A DNA stretch of 64,000 nt, from NCBI GenBank assembly GCA_022376925.1, contig JAIOJX010000032.1:101486794-101550793 (forward strand), read 5' to 3'. The first letter of the stretch is position 1; each line of letters opens with the position of its first letter. The stretch comes from Tragulus kanchil. Its lineage: Eukaryota; Chordata; Mammalia; Artiodactyla; Tragulidae. The position numbers were made by a program, and so were the translations under genes. Below are positions 33,430 to 43,989 of the stretch, in pieces. Below the pieces are notes generated by a model. The model did no database searches. It worked only from the letters and a program-made list of their open reading frames with translations, and was not told the DNA's origin.

Positions 33430-33649
33430 ACATCCCATGTGGGCCTCATGGTACCCATAAAGGGGAGACTGTACTGGGTTTATCACTTCCATTTTACAGA
33501 CAGAAACCTGAGATTAAGAGCAGTGCAGAGACTGGTTTAAGTCACACAGAAAATAAGTTGGAAAACCAGGAACAACATATAGGCCTCCTGGTACAGTGCT
33601 CTTTTCCTCAAATTGCCAAATTTCTTTTATGTCCAGGGGTATTCTTAAA

Positions 33650-33950
33650 ATTTTTTTTCTTCTGGTTTTGTTGAGATATAATTGACATAGAGCACTGTAT
33701 AAGTTTAAGGTGTGCAGCATAATTTAATTTACATACATCATGAAGTAACTATCCCAATAAATTTAGTAAACCTCCATCATCTCTATAGGTACAAGTTAAA
33801 GAAACAGAAAAACTTTTCTTGTGATGCAAATTCTTAGGAATTGCTCTCTTAATAGCTTTTGTGCATGCTATACAGCAGTGTAAATTATATTTAATATGTT
33901 GCACATTGCTTCCCTAGTCCTTATTTATCTTGTAACTGCAAGTTCCTGAC
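33650..33950 (-). repeat. L1M LINE 3' UTR
   Basis: Antisense L1 3' UTR: ttgttgagatataattgacatag, agtttaaggtgtgcagcata, aaacctccatcatctctatag, tagttacaa-like, and cttatttatcttgtaactgc in the family order. Confidence 0.75.
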
Positions 33951-34162
33951 AATCTCAGGCTATTCTTGAAATAGCATATTTGGATCTGCTTAATGTAACA
34001 CAAGTGACAATTCTTTCTATATCCTCATCATCTTTGCACCCACTATTTCCACTTATTCATCTCTCCATCTATTTTTTTTTCCACAGGTATTTTTTCAATA
34101 TCTATTATACTGTGTCCTAGGGATGGCTTTCAGGAACAAAGAAAGTCTCCCGAATCAGATTG

Positions 34163-34262
34163 GATCAAATAATTCTGCCACTTACTCTTTGTGTGACCTT
34201 GGATGAGTTTAACCATTCTTTGCCTCAGTTTCTCATCAGCAAAATGAGAATTACAATGACTA
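34163..34262 (-). repeat. MIR SINE
   Basis: Reverse MIR: tctgccacttactctttgtg, tgaccttggatgagtttaacc, tgcctcagtttctcatcagc, aaaatgagaattac. Confidence 0.8.
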
Positions 34263-34699
34263 CACAGGGGATTGAGGGTTTCCTGTTTTCTCTTTTTGAA
34301 GAATTTCATACCTTAAAAGTCATCCCCATTTATTATTTCAAAGGGGCACAGCCTGGCTTAGTTGGTCCTCTGCTCTTGGCTTCACAAGGTTAAAATGAAG
34401 GGGTTGATAACATTGCCCTTCTTTCTGGAGGCCATAGGAGAGGAATCTCCTTCCACACTTTTTTAAGCTGCCGACATCATTCAGTTCCTGGCAGTCGCAG
34501 GACTAAAGTTCCCGTTTCCCTCCTGACTGTCGGCTGGAGGTCGTCCTCAGCTTCTAGGGGCCACTTGCATTCCCTGTGACCCTCTTCCTCTATTTCCAAA
34601 ACAAACCACGTGTCAAGTCCTCCCACTTACAATCTTCTGTCTGACCTTTCCTTCTGCCTCATTTCTCCTGCCTCCAGCTGAAAAATGTTCTCTGCTTTT

Positions 34700-34875
34700 G
34701 AGGTTTTATGGGATTACATTGAGCCTATCCAGATAATCCAGAATAATCTCCCCATCTCAGAATTCTTAACTTAATCACATCTGCAAAGCCGCTTTTGCCA
34801 TTAAGGTAATATTCACAAGTACTAGGGATCAGGGCATGGACATCTCTGGGGGCCACGATTCTGCCTACCACCAAG
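34700..34875. repeat. Old mammalian interspersed repeat, family not assigned
   Basis: tattgagcc-like start, ccagataatccagaataatctcc, taatcacatctgcaaagccg, ttgccattaaggtaatattcac and acatctctgggggccacgattctgcctacca are motifs seen together in a common old mammalian repeat. A second copy lies at about 35763-35938. I do not commit to a family. Confidence 0.5.
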
Positions 34876-35192
34876 ATTAAATGATAAATTCATCTAATAC
34901 TCTTGATAACATGCCTAGCTATATTGTAATCAATCAGTATAGGTATTATAATTACAGTTGTGTTATTAATTTTATCATTAACCCTGTAAATAAATCAGGG
35001 AAGAGAGTGGTATATTATGGACAAGGAAATAGACACCCAGAGACATGCACTCTGATAGTAGGGAGCATCATTGATTTTTCATCTTTACATCTCCGGTGCC
35101 TAGTACGGCGCCTCATAAACAACAACAACTTGTTTTTTAAAGGGAAATTTCTATATTTCGATGCTTTGCAAAAGTGTTTCTTATTCCCGTAA

Positions 35193-35330
35193 TAGATCTG
35201 TAAGGCAGGTATTATTAACCCATTTTATAGTAGGGAAATTGAGGGTCAGAGGAGTTAAATAAGATCTCAAGGTCCCAGAGCTTGTAAGCAGTGAAGCTGA
35301 GACTTGAACCTGACTCTAATCATGACTTTC
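35193..35330 (+). repeat. MIR SINE (copied at ~36254-36392)
   Basis: ggtattattaacccattttatag, gggaaattgagggtcagag, agttaaataagatctcaagg and gctgagacttgaacctgac are MIR core and 3' motifs. A further MIR-like piece sits at 35450-35510. Confidence 0.75.
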
Positions 35331-36718
35331 TGCCCCTGTATGCTGGCCCACTGGTTTGCTTTACTTCAATGAACGTGGCTAGCCCTGACAAGTCCAGTAG
35401 TCCTTGTCCCACCAGCATTGTTATTTTTGGTTTTTGATGACAGCCTGAAATTCAGAGAGTTTAAATGACTCACTCAAGGCCACCCAGTGGCAAAGGTGGG
35501 AATGAGACCCAAGTCAAACCTAGTGCTGAGGTCCTTGCTCCTCCCTTCACTTAGTTGCCAAACCTGGGGTCGGGGGGCGGCAGTGGTGGTGGGGGCGGTG
35601 CTCAGCATGTGTACTGAGAGGAGAAAGTTGTCCATTCCAAGTCACCTCCTTCTTATTTCCAAAGCAAACCACGTGTCAAGTCCTCCCACTTACAATCTTC
35701 TGTCTGACCTTTCCTTCTGCCTCATTTCTCCTGCCTCCAGCTGAAAAATGTTCTCTGCTTTTGAGGTTTTATGGGATTACATTGAGCCTATCCAGATAAT
35801 CCAGAATAATCTCCCCATCTCAGAATTCTTAACTTAATCACATCTGCAAAGCCGCTTTTGCCATTAAGGTAATATTCACAAGTACTAGGGATCAGGGCAT
35901 GGACATCTCTGGGGGCCACGATTCTGCCTACCACCAAGATTAAATGATAAATTCATCTAATACTCTTGATAACATGCCTAGCTATATTGTAATCAATCAG
36001 TATAGGTATTATAATTACAGTTGTGTTATTAATTTTATCATTAACCCTGTAAATAAATCAGGGAAGAGAGTGGTATATTATGGACAAGGAAATAGACACC
36101 CAGAGACATGCACTCTGATAGTAGGGAGCATCATTGATTTTTCATCTTTACATCTCCGGTGCCTAGTACGGCGCCTCATAAACAACAACAACTTGTTTTT
36201 AAGGAATTGCTATATTTCGATGCTTTGCAAAAGTGTTTCTTATTCCCGTAATAGATCTGTAAGGCAGGTATTATTAACCCATTTTATAGTAGGGAAATTG
36301 AGGGTCAGAGGAGTTAAATAAGATCTCAAGGTCCCAGAGCTTGTAAGCAGTGAAGCTGAGACTTGAACCTGACTCTAATCATGACTTTCTGCCCCTGTAT
36401 GCTGGCCCACTGGTTTGCTTTACTTCAATGAACGTGGCTAGCCCTGACAAGTCCAGTAGTCCTTGTCCCACCAGCATTGTTATTTTTGGTTTTTGATGAC
36501 AGCCTGAAATTCAGAGAGTTTAAATGACTCACTCAAGGCCACCCAGTGGCAAAGGTGGGAATGAGACCCAAGTCAAACCTAGTGCTGAGGTCCTTGCTCC
36601 TCCCTTCACTTAGTTGCCAAACCTGGGGTCGGGGGGCGGCAGTGGTGGTGGGGGCGGTGCTCAGCATGTGTACTGAGAGGAGAAAGTTGTCCATTCCAAG
36701 TCACCTCCTTCTTATTTC

Positions 36719-37250
36719 ACAAGAAGGATAGTCAAGGGGTGCAGTGGACTTCATGAAATGGGAGAGCAACTGGTTTTTTGAATGCTGAAAATTTTGGATA
36801 TTTTCCTCTGGGAGTGAGAATTCTGTGATAGAACCAGGGCTCTGAACCTCTGTTTGATTCTGGGCCACTGTAGAGTTGCCCATAATGGACGCTAATAGGT
36901 TGCTGACTAAAGGATTCTTTAGTTGTTTGAGTTGCTTTGTAAAAGACCCAAGAAAAGGTGCTTGGGAGGCCATGGAGCCCTGGCATTATTATGGCTTTGT
37001 GACCTTTTCTGTCCCATTTCTGACCATGAAAATATAGTCAGGACTAAGGACTCTGGTACCTCCATTCAAAGAAATGGTTTCAGGAGGCTTTAGTGAGCAA
37101 GGAGGCAAGAATGATTTTGTGTCACTTGCTGCTGATGGACCTAAAAAGAGCTGAAGGCTGTTAAGCTCTGAAATCTCAGTTGATCCAAGGGCACCAGTGA
37201 CGTGAGTAGGGCACTGACTGTATATTGGTTAAGGTCATGCTTCCTGAAGT
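36719..37250. other. Anonymous sequence
   Basis: No gene or repeat recognised. Confidence 0.4.
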
Positions 37251-37254
37251 CATC

Positions 37255-37395
37255 AGATTCTGCTCTGAATTCTGGCTCTGTCATTTACCATGTGTGCTTA
37301 GGTGAGTCACTTTACCCCTCAATACAGATAATAACATCCAACTAGCAGGGTCATTTGGGAATTATATGACAAAATGTAAGAGCAGTGACTGACTC
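37255..37395 (-). repeat. MIR SINE
   Basis: Reverse MIR: attctggctctgtcatttacc, gtgagtcactttacccctc, then the gggtcatttgggaattatatgac stretch. Confidence 0.65.
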
Positions 37396-38081
37396 CGTGG
37401 CTGGGACAGAGGTGCTCTCTGTAGAGGGCACTCTTCTCTTCCAGGAGGGCAGGGTCCACAGCAAACAGTAGTGGAGAAGTCCGGCTCTCCTATTCCAGAG
37501 GCTTTAACCCAGATCTTTACTGACTGAAAACTGAAATCCTCTCCACGAGCCTACTCCATTCATCAGCCTCACCACTTCTTTCCACTTGTTAACCCAATGG
37601 TGACCTTTGCTGCACCATCACCATGAAGTAGGTTGCATGAGGCAGATCCATCTCCTGGCATCTGTCTCCACTGACATGGCCCAGTTTAGATCTTCAGCCT
37701 TAACCTAGGTATTTCCAACCCATTCTTAACAGCTTTCCCTTTTTCTCTTAGCCACACACTGCTGCTGGAGTAACATGGTGGAAAATGATGTCACCTTTTT
37801 AAGGCTCCTTCCCTAGCACCCAAACCGAATGCACTCCAGGTTCACAGCAGGAAGTAGAGTCTCTATTTCTCTTGCCCAAGCTTCACTTCCTAGTACTGAC
37901 TGAAGGGTATGATCATCACTCCAGATCTTTGGAATATCAACAGTCCGTCCACCCTCTGGGCTCTCTAGGTTCTCTTCTGGCATCAGCTGGGTCGCGAGAA
38001 GGTCAGAGGATGGCAGTGTCAGAATTCTTGTGAAATCAAGTAGTGTTATCCCCTCCACACTCTGCTTCAGGGACGTTGTCA

Positions 38082-38625
38082 TGGGCTGAATTGTGTCCCC
38101 CAACTCCAATCTGGGCTTCCCAGGTGGCACTAGTTATAAAGAAACTGCTTGCCAGTGTAGGAGACCTAAGAGATGAGAGTTCAATCCCTGGGTCAGGGAG
38201 ATAACTTGGATGGCAACCACTCCAGTATTCTTGCCTGGAGAATCCCATGGACAGAGGAGCCTTGTGGGCTATAGTCCATAGGGTCACAAAGAGAAGTGAC
38301 TGAAATGACTAGTACACACCCCCAATGCATATGTTGAAATTTGAACTCTCATGGCGTAAGAATGTGACTGTATTTTGAAACAGAGTCCTAAGGAGAGATT
38401 AAGATACAGACACACACAGGAAAGACCATGTGAAGAAAGTTTTTTTTTAAGCCATTTATAAGCCAAGGAGAGAGTTCTCAAAAATGAAAAACAAAAAACC
38501 CCTGCCAACACCTTGATCTCTGATTTCTAGCCTCCAGAACTGTGAGAAAATAAATTTCAAATAATTTTTTGTTGTTTAAGTCACCCAGTCTGTGACTCTC
38601 TTGTATGGCAGCTCCAACAGACCAG
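38082..38625 (+). repeat. MaLR-type LTR (ERVL-MaLR) with Bov-tA insertion
   Basis: A solitary LTR remnant starting tgggctgaattgtgtccccc, continuing after the SINE with aatgcatatgttgaaatttg, aatgtgactgtattttga, ggaaagaccatgtgaag, ttataagccaaggag, gccaacaccttgatctctg and tgtgagaaaataaatttc, ending cacccagtctgtg. This order is typical of MLT1/MST LTRs. No internal retroviral genes are present. Confidence 0.8.
38113..38319 (+). repeat. Bov-tA SINE inside the LTR
   Basis: Plus-strand Bov-tA: gggcttcccaggtggcactag head, gttcaatccctgggtc B-box region, ttgcctggagaatcccatgg body and aagtgactgaaatgact tail. It splits the MaLR LTR, so it is younger than it. Confidence 0.9.
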
Positions 38626-39268
38626 TCCGGACCCCACTGTGGGTATGTTTACTACATCACGTGTTGCCCCCTGTGTGAAACTGGTGGAAGAAATTTGTTT
38701 GGAATTGTCCTGGGAAAGTCATTACAAATTGGTTCTCCTTTCTGCTTTGACTGCCAGGAAATTCTTTCCACTTGTTAACCCAATGGTGACCTTTGCTGCA
38801 CCATCACCATGAAGTAGGTTGCATGAGGCAGATCCATCTCCTGGCATCTGTCTCCACTGACATGGCCCAGTTTAGATCTTCAGCCTTAACCTAGGTATTT
38901 CCAACCCATTCTTAACAGCTTTCCCTTTTTCTCTTAGCCACACACTGCTGCTGGAGTAACATGGTGGAAAATGATGTCACCTTTTTAAGGCTCCTTCCCT
39001 AGCACCCAAACCGAATGCACTCCAGGTTCACAGCAGGAAGTAGAGTCTCTATTTCTCTTGCCCAAGCTTCACTTCCTAGTACTGACTGAAGGGTATGATC
39101 ATCACTCCAGATCTTTGGAATATCAACAGTCCGTCCACCCCTCTGGGCTCTCTAGGTTCTCTTCTGGCATCAGCTGGGTCGCGAGAAGGTCAGAGGATGG
39201 CAGTGTCAGAATTCTTGTGAAATCAAGTAGTGTTATCCCCTCCACACTCTGCTTCAGGGACGTTGTCA

Positions 39269-39815
39269 TGGGCTGAATTGTGTCCCCCAACTCCAATCTG
39301 GGCTTCCCAGGTGGCACTAGTTATAAAGAAACTGCTTGCCAGTGTAGGAGACCTAAGAGATGAGAGTTCAATCCCTGGGTCAGGGAGATAACTTGGATGG
39401 CAACCACTCCAGTATTCTTGCCTGGAGAATCCCATGGACAGAGGAGCCTTGTGGGCTATAGTCCATAGGGTCACAAAGAGAAGTGACTGAAATGACTAGT
39501 ACACACCCCCAATGCATATGTTGAAATTTGAACTCTCATGGCGTAAGAATGTGACTGTATTTTGAAACAGAGTCCTAAGGAGAGATTAAGATACAGACAC
39601 ACACAGGAAAGACCATGTGAAGAAAGTTTTTTTTTTTTAAGCCATTTATAAGCCAAGGAGAGAGTTCTCAAAAATGAAAAACAAAAAACCCCTGCCAACA
39701 CCTTGATCTCTGATTTCTAGCCTCCAGAACTGTGAGAAAATAAATTTCAAATAATTTTTTGTTGTTTAAGTCACCCAGTCTGTGACTCTCTTGTATGGCA
39801 GCTCCAACAGACCAG
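39269..39815 (+). repeat. MaLR-type LTR (second copy, in D11)
   Basis: Second copy of 38082-38625, with the Bov-tA at 39300-39507. One T run is 2 bases longer. Confidence 0.8.
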
Positions 39816-40164
39816 TCCGGACCCCACTGTGGGTATGTTTACTACATCACGTGTTGCCCCCTGTGTGAAACTGGTGGAAGAAATTTGTTTGGAATTGTCC
39901 TGGGAAAGTCATTACAAATTGGTTCTCCTTTCTGCTTTGACTGCCAGGAAACTGGACGTCAAACTTGAAATGAAACCATTGTAGACTTATGAAAGTTTGT
40001 GGTCTGGGTTTTGTTTTCTTTCTCTCATATGAATCGATGATTCTTATGTGTATTCTCTCTCATTTTCACACTTAATGAACATTTCCCCAGTCATTGGAAA
40101 GAATTGAAATTCAAAATAAAGTGGCTGGGGTTGTAGACATTGATGCTGCAAATCATTATCATAA

Positions 40165-40430
40165 TAATGATAAGTAACGCTTACTGAATAACTGCTATGT
40201 GGGAGGCATTGTTTGTTCTTGTTCTATGCATGCATTATCTCATTTAATTCTTAACACAAACCCTAACTGGCACGTGATATTATTGACCCCTTTTACAGAT
40301 GAGGAAATTGAAGCACAAGAAGATAAATTGCTTGCTCAATATCACACAGTAAGGAAGTAGTTACTATAACCTTTGAAGGTGGACCAGTCTGACTCCAGAA
40401 CCCAAGGCCTGCACCATTACACACCCAGCG
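40165..40430 (+). repeat. MIR SINE, near full length
   Basis: taacgcttactgaataactgc, gcattatctcatttaattc, gacccctttttacag-like core with gatgaggaaattgaagcac, and ttgctcaatatcacacag, ending in agtctgactccagaacccaagg. Confidence 0.88.
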
Positions 40431-40970
40431 AAAGGAAGTTATGATGTAGTCTGCTCAAGCTTTGGGCAGCTTATCTTTGCTTATGAGGGATGAGAAATGT
40501 GGTTTAGGTAAGCCGTGGCTGAGGCCTGGTTTATTTATTGGAGCAACTAGGGAAACTTATGTCACTGAGTAAGGCAGAAGGCTCTCGAGGTCTTCAGAAG
40601 CTGCTTGGATGCTTCACTGTGCCCCACAATGAGGACACTCGTGAGCAGAGCCAAGGAAGTTATTTTTGCTTCAGGAGCTTCTCCCTACACATCCCACTCT
40701 CCCCTGCAACTTAAAGTTTCAGCCAGGCCAGTTATTTGCTGACCCACAGCACTGCCAACTCACACACCCTCCCATTCCTGGGTGTGAACATTCTGCTTCT
40801 TGTTCACCCCCAAACTTTGCCTGGTACACTCCAGTCTGTTTCAGGGTACAGCCCAGAAGCTCCTGCCTCCAGGAGAACTTTCCTGGATTAAGTGTCTCTA
40901 TCACATTCCCCCAACTTGCAACTTGCTGTCTTTTCCTTTCCCGTTGCACTGAGCATAGTCATTTTTAGAT
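40431..40970. other. Anonymous sequence
   Basis: No gene recognised; a 100-codon plus-strand reading frame (40666-40968) has no recognisable domain. Confidence 0.4.
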
Positions 40971-40971
40971 T

Positions 40972-41133
40972 TTTTTAAAAAAATATTTATTCATTTGGCA
41001 GCATTGGGTCTTAGTTATAGCACATGGGATCTTTTGTTGTAGCATGCAGGATCTAGTTCCCCAACCTGCGATTGAACCTGCCTCCCCTGCATTCAAAGGT
41101 GGATTCTAAACCCCTGGGCCACCAGGGAATTCC
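40972..41133 (-). repeat. CHR-type SINE, short form
   Basis: Minus-strand, shorter CHR form: aaatatttattcatttggcagc, tgggtcttagttatagcac, aacctgcgattgaacctgcc and head ggccaccagggaattcc. Confidence 0.78.
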
Positions 41134-41140
41134 TTGAGCA

Positions 41141-41400
41141 CACTTTTTTTTTCTTTGTTTTTTAAATTTTTAATTACTTTTTTCACCCATCTTGATTCTT
41201 TGGTATGTGTGGGCCTCCCATTGTAACCGCCTCATGGTGGAGCACTAGCTCTGGGTGCATGCGCTCCAGAATGCTGGCTTGTAATTGGACACAAGGGCCC
41301 AGCTGTTCCGTGGCACATGGGATCTTCCTAGGTGAGGGATCAAACCAGTGCCCCTTGCATTGCAAGGCAGACTCATTACCCACTGGTCCACCAGGGAAGC
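41141..41400 (-). repeat. CHR-type tRNA-Glu SINE (CpG-rich group, diverged)
   Basis: Minus-strand copy of the 'gtgtgggcctccca' group: ctctgggtgcatgcgctccag, taattggacacaagggccc, and head ccaccagggaagccc. It lies directly beside the 40972-41133 element. Confidence 0.8.
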
Positions 41401-41489
41401 CCCCTGAATATACTCTTAAAGTAGCCTTTTTATCATTTTTTCATTCTTCTAGACTCTGAGATCCTAGGGACAGGGATTTGTTTTTTGGA

Positions 41490-41753
41490 TTTTTTTTTTT
41501 TTGGCACTTCTATTGATCTTTCATTTATTTCCATCTTTGATGTTTGGCCTGTGTGGCCCTCCCATCGCAGTGGCCTCTCTTGCTGCAGAGCACCGGCTCT
41601 GGGCGCATGTGCTCCAGAGCTCTGGCTCTGTAGTAGGACACATCGGTCCAGCCGCTCCTCAGCACGCGGGATCTTCCCAGGCCAGGGATCCAACCAGTGC
41701 CTCTTGCACTGCAAGGTGGTGTCCTTACCCACTGGACCACCCTGGGAAGCCCC
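41490..41753 (-). repeat. CHR-type tRNA-Glu SINE
   Basis: Minus-strand copy of the same group, third in a head-to-tail cluster. Target duplication cagggatttgtttt (about 41470) and cagggatgtgtttt (41753). Confidence 0.83.
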
Positions 41754-41814
41754 AGGGATGTGTTTTATTCATATTTATATACTGCCTTCAGGTTTGGTCT
41801 AGTACAGAATTCAC

Positions 41815-41991
41815 TTGCCAATGCAGGAGCTGCAGGAGATCCTTGGGTCAGGAAGATCTCCTGGAGGAAGAAAAGGCAACCCATTCCAGTACTTGTGCCT
41901 GGGAAAATCTCATGGACAGACGAGCCAGGTGAGCTGCAGTTCATGGGTTCGCAGAGTTGGACATGACTGAGCAACTGAGCATGCACACACA
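41815..41991 (+). repeat. Bov-tA SINE
   Basis: Plus-strand Bov-tA with a shortened head (cttgccaatgcaggagctgc), then ggcaacccattccagtact and the tail acatgactgagcaactgagc. D12 starts inside it, and its 3' half recurs at 43048-43150. Confidence 0.85.
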
Positions 41992-42404
41992 GCGGTTTAG
42001 TAAGGGCTTGTTGAGGTGAGTGCTTTTATGAGTGTGAGATTTGGGTCCACAAGGTTTGTTTGTGCTTGCAGAGTCTGCCTCTGTGAAGATCTGTCAAATG
42101 GAGAATTTAATCTCTCTGGCACTGGTATCTGGATGACTGTGCATTGTTATTTCACTGCGTGTGGTCTCACTAGGGCCTCATTGTGAAATGAAATAGAGTA
42201 TAAAGAAACAAGCAAGCAAATAGACCAGTACATGTCACTCAACATTTGCATAATGCTCTGTTGTTGAAGAAATCCTTTCCTATAGAGTATCTCAGTGGTT
42301 ATAGTGTCCTCCTTTGATAGGTAAGATCAGAGAGCATGACTTCGCTCAGGGTCTCCCAGCCTATAAGCTGGTTTGGGGTGGGCTACCATCCAGAAGAGAG
42401 ACCT

Positions 42405-42545
42405 GTGGCTCAGGCAGGTCCTGGGCATAACATTTTTCTTGATCACTTATGTGAGATTCAGTTTCCTTATTGTAAAATGGAATTATAATAGAAGCTGGGG
42501 TAGTTGTGCAGATCAAGTGAGTTACATTAAGTACAAAGTATCTGC
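42405..42545 (-). repeat. MIR SINE (copied at ~43563-43703)
   Basis: Reverse MIR: gatcacttatgtgagattcag, tttccttattgtaaaatgg, aattataatag, gttgtgcagatcaagtgag. Confidence 0.75.
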
Positions 42546-42609
42546 AAATTCTTTTTTTTTATCCGCAAATTCTTGGTGAGTTAATTAATATACAACTCAG
42601 CTCTGTGTA

Positions 42610-42830
42610 GGGATTCCCAGAAGGTGCTAGTGGTAAAGAATCAGCCCACACTGCAGGAGACGTTAAGAGACACAGGTTTGATTCCAAGGTCAAGAAGATC
42701 CCCTGGAGGAGGGTATGATAGCCTACTCCAGTTCTTTCCTGCAAAAGCCCATGGGCAGAGGAACCTGGCAGGCTATGATCCATAGGGTCATGAACAGTTG
42801 GATATGACCTAAGCAACCATGTACACATGA
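42610..42830 (+). repeat. Bov-tA SINE
   Basis: Plus-strand Bov-tA: gggattcccagaaggtgctag head, tttgattccaaggtc B-box region, cctggcaggctatgatcc body and a diverged tail. Repeated at 43769-43989 and, cut short, at 44995-45168. Confidence 0.87.
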
Positions 42831-43768
42831 ATGACTCTATAGAATGCTTTGCAACAAACTTCAGGCTGTAAGAAAGCACTGAAATTCCTTGTATTTTCCT
42901 GACCACACTCTTCCCTTTAACTTTTGGGTCATTTACTTCCTTCTAGTACTGCAGTTGCTAAGATCCTTAGTTCTTGCCACGTGGACTGTATTTCATGATT
43001 CATTTAGCCTTGCTTTGGACTCCCACTCCCCTAGCTCTGTCTCTCCAAGTACTTGTGCCTGGGAAAATCTCATGGACAGACGAGCCAGGTGAGCTGCAGT
43101 TCATGGGTTCGCAGAGTTGGACATGACTGAGCAACTGAGCATGCACACACAGCGGTTTAGTAAGGGCTTGTTGAGGTGAGTGCTTTTATGAGTGTGAGAT
43201 TTGGGTCCACAAGGTTTGTTTGTGCTTGCAGAGTCTGCCTCTGTGAAGATCTGTCAAATGGAGAATTTAATCTCTCTGGCACTGGTATCTGGATGACTGT
43301 GCATTGTTATTTCACTGCGTGTGGTCTCACTAGGGCCTCATTGTGAAATGAAATAGAGTATAAAGAAACAAGCAAGCAAATAGACCAGTACATGTCACTC
43401 AACATTTGCATAATGCTCTGTTGTTGAAGAAATCCTTTCCTATAGAGTATCTCAGTGGTTATAGTGTCCTCCTTTGATAGGTAAGATCAGAGAGCATGAC
43501 TTCGCTCAGGGTCTCCCAGCCTATAAGCTGGTTTGGGGTGGCTACCATCCAGAAGAGAGACCTGTGGCTCAGGCAGGTCCTGGGCATAACATTTTTCTTG
43601 ATCACTTATGTGAGATTCAGTTTCCTTATTGTAAAATGGAATTATAATAGAAGCTGGGGTAGTTGTGCAGATCAAGTGAGTTACATTAAGTACAAAGTAT
43701 CTGCAAATTCTTTTTTTTTATCCGCAAATTCTTGGTGAGTTAATTAATATACAACTCAGCTCTGTGTA

Positions 43769-43989
43769 GGGATTCCCAGAAGGTGCTAGTGGTAAAGAAT
43801 CAGCCCACACTGCAGGAGACGTTAAGAGACACAGGTTTGATTCCAAGGTCAAGAAGATCCCCTGGAGGAGGGTATGATAGCCTACTCCAGTTCTTTCCTG
43901 CAAAAGCCCATGGGCAGAGGAACCTGGCAGGCTATGATCCATAGGGTCATGAACAGTTGGATATGACCTAAGCAACCATGTACACATGA
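43769..43989 (+). repeat. Bov-tA SINE (second copy)
   Basis: Copy of 42610-42830 in D12 copy 2 and D13 copy 1. Confidence 0.87.

Larger units (their letters stand above)
31365..33594. repeat. Tandem duplication D9 (unit 1115 bp, seamless)
   Basis: Copy 1 is 31365-32479 and copy 2 is 32480-33594, exact head to tail with no filler and no difference noticed. Reading frames of 173 and 196 codons starting at 31969 and 33084 are the same sequence in the two copies and consist of anonymous DNA joined to a BovB remnant; I do not regard them as genes. Confidence 0.93.
34591..36718. repeat. Tandem duplication D10 (unit 1063 bp)
   Basis: Copy 1 is 34591-35653 and copy 2 is 35654-36718, joined without filler. 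Main differences are ttccaaaacaaac against ttccaaagcaaac at the start, and ttgttttttaaagggaaatttc against ttgtttttaaggaattgc near 35132 and 36194. Contents: an old interspersed repeat at about 34710-34875, MIR pieces and anonymous DNA. Confidence 0.92.
37576..39951. repeat. Tandem duplication D11 (unit ~1.19 kb)
   Basis: Copy 1 is 37576-38761 and copy 2 is 38762-39951. Differences seen are ccaccctctggg against ccacccctctggg and the length of one T run (near 38441 and 39627). Each copy carries a MaLR LTR interrupted by a Bov-tA. Confidence 0.93.

Noticed and set aside
31969..33674. Two long plus-strand reading frames as a paralogous gene pair
   Set aside because: They are the same sequence in the two D9 copies, contain a BovB fragment, and show no known domain or splice structure.
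38082..38625. Endogenous retrovirus with genes
   Set aside because: Only LTR-type sequence is present; no gag, pol or env-like frame lies nearby.
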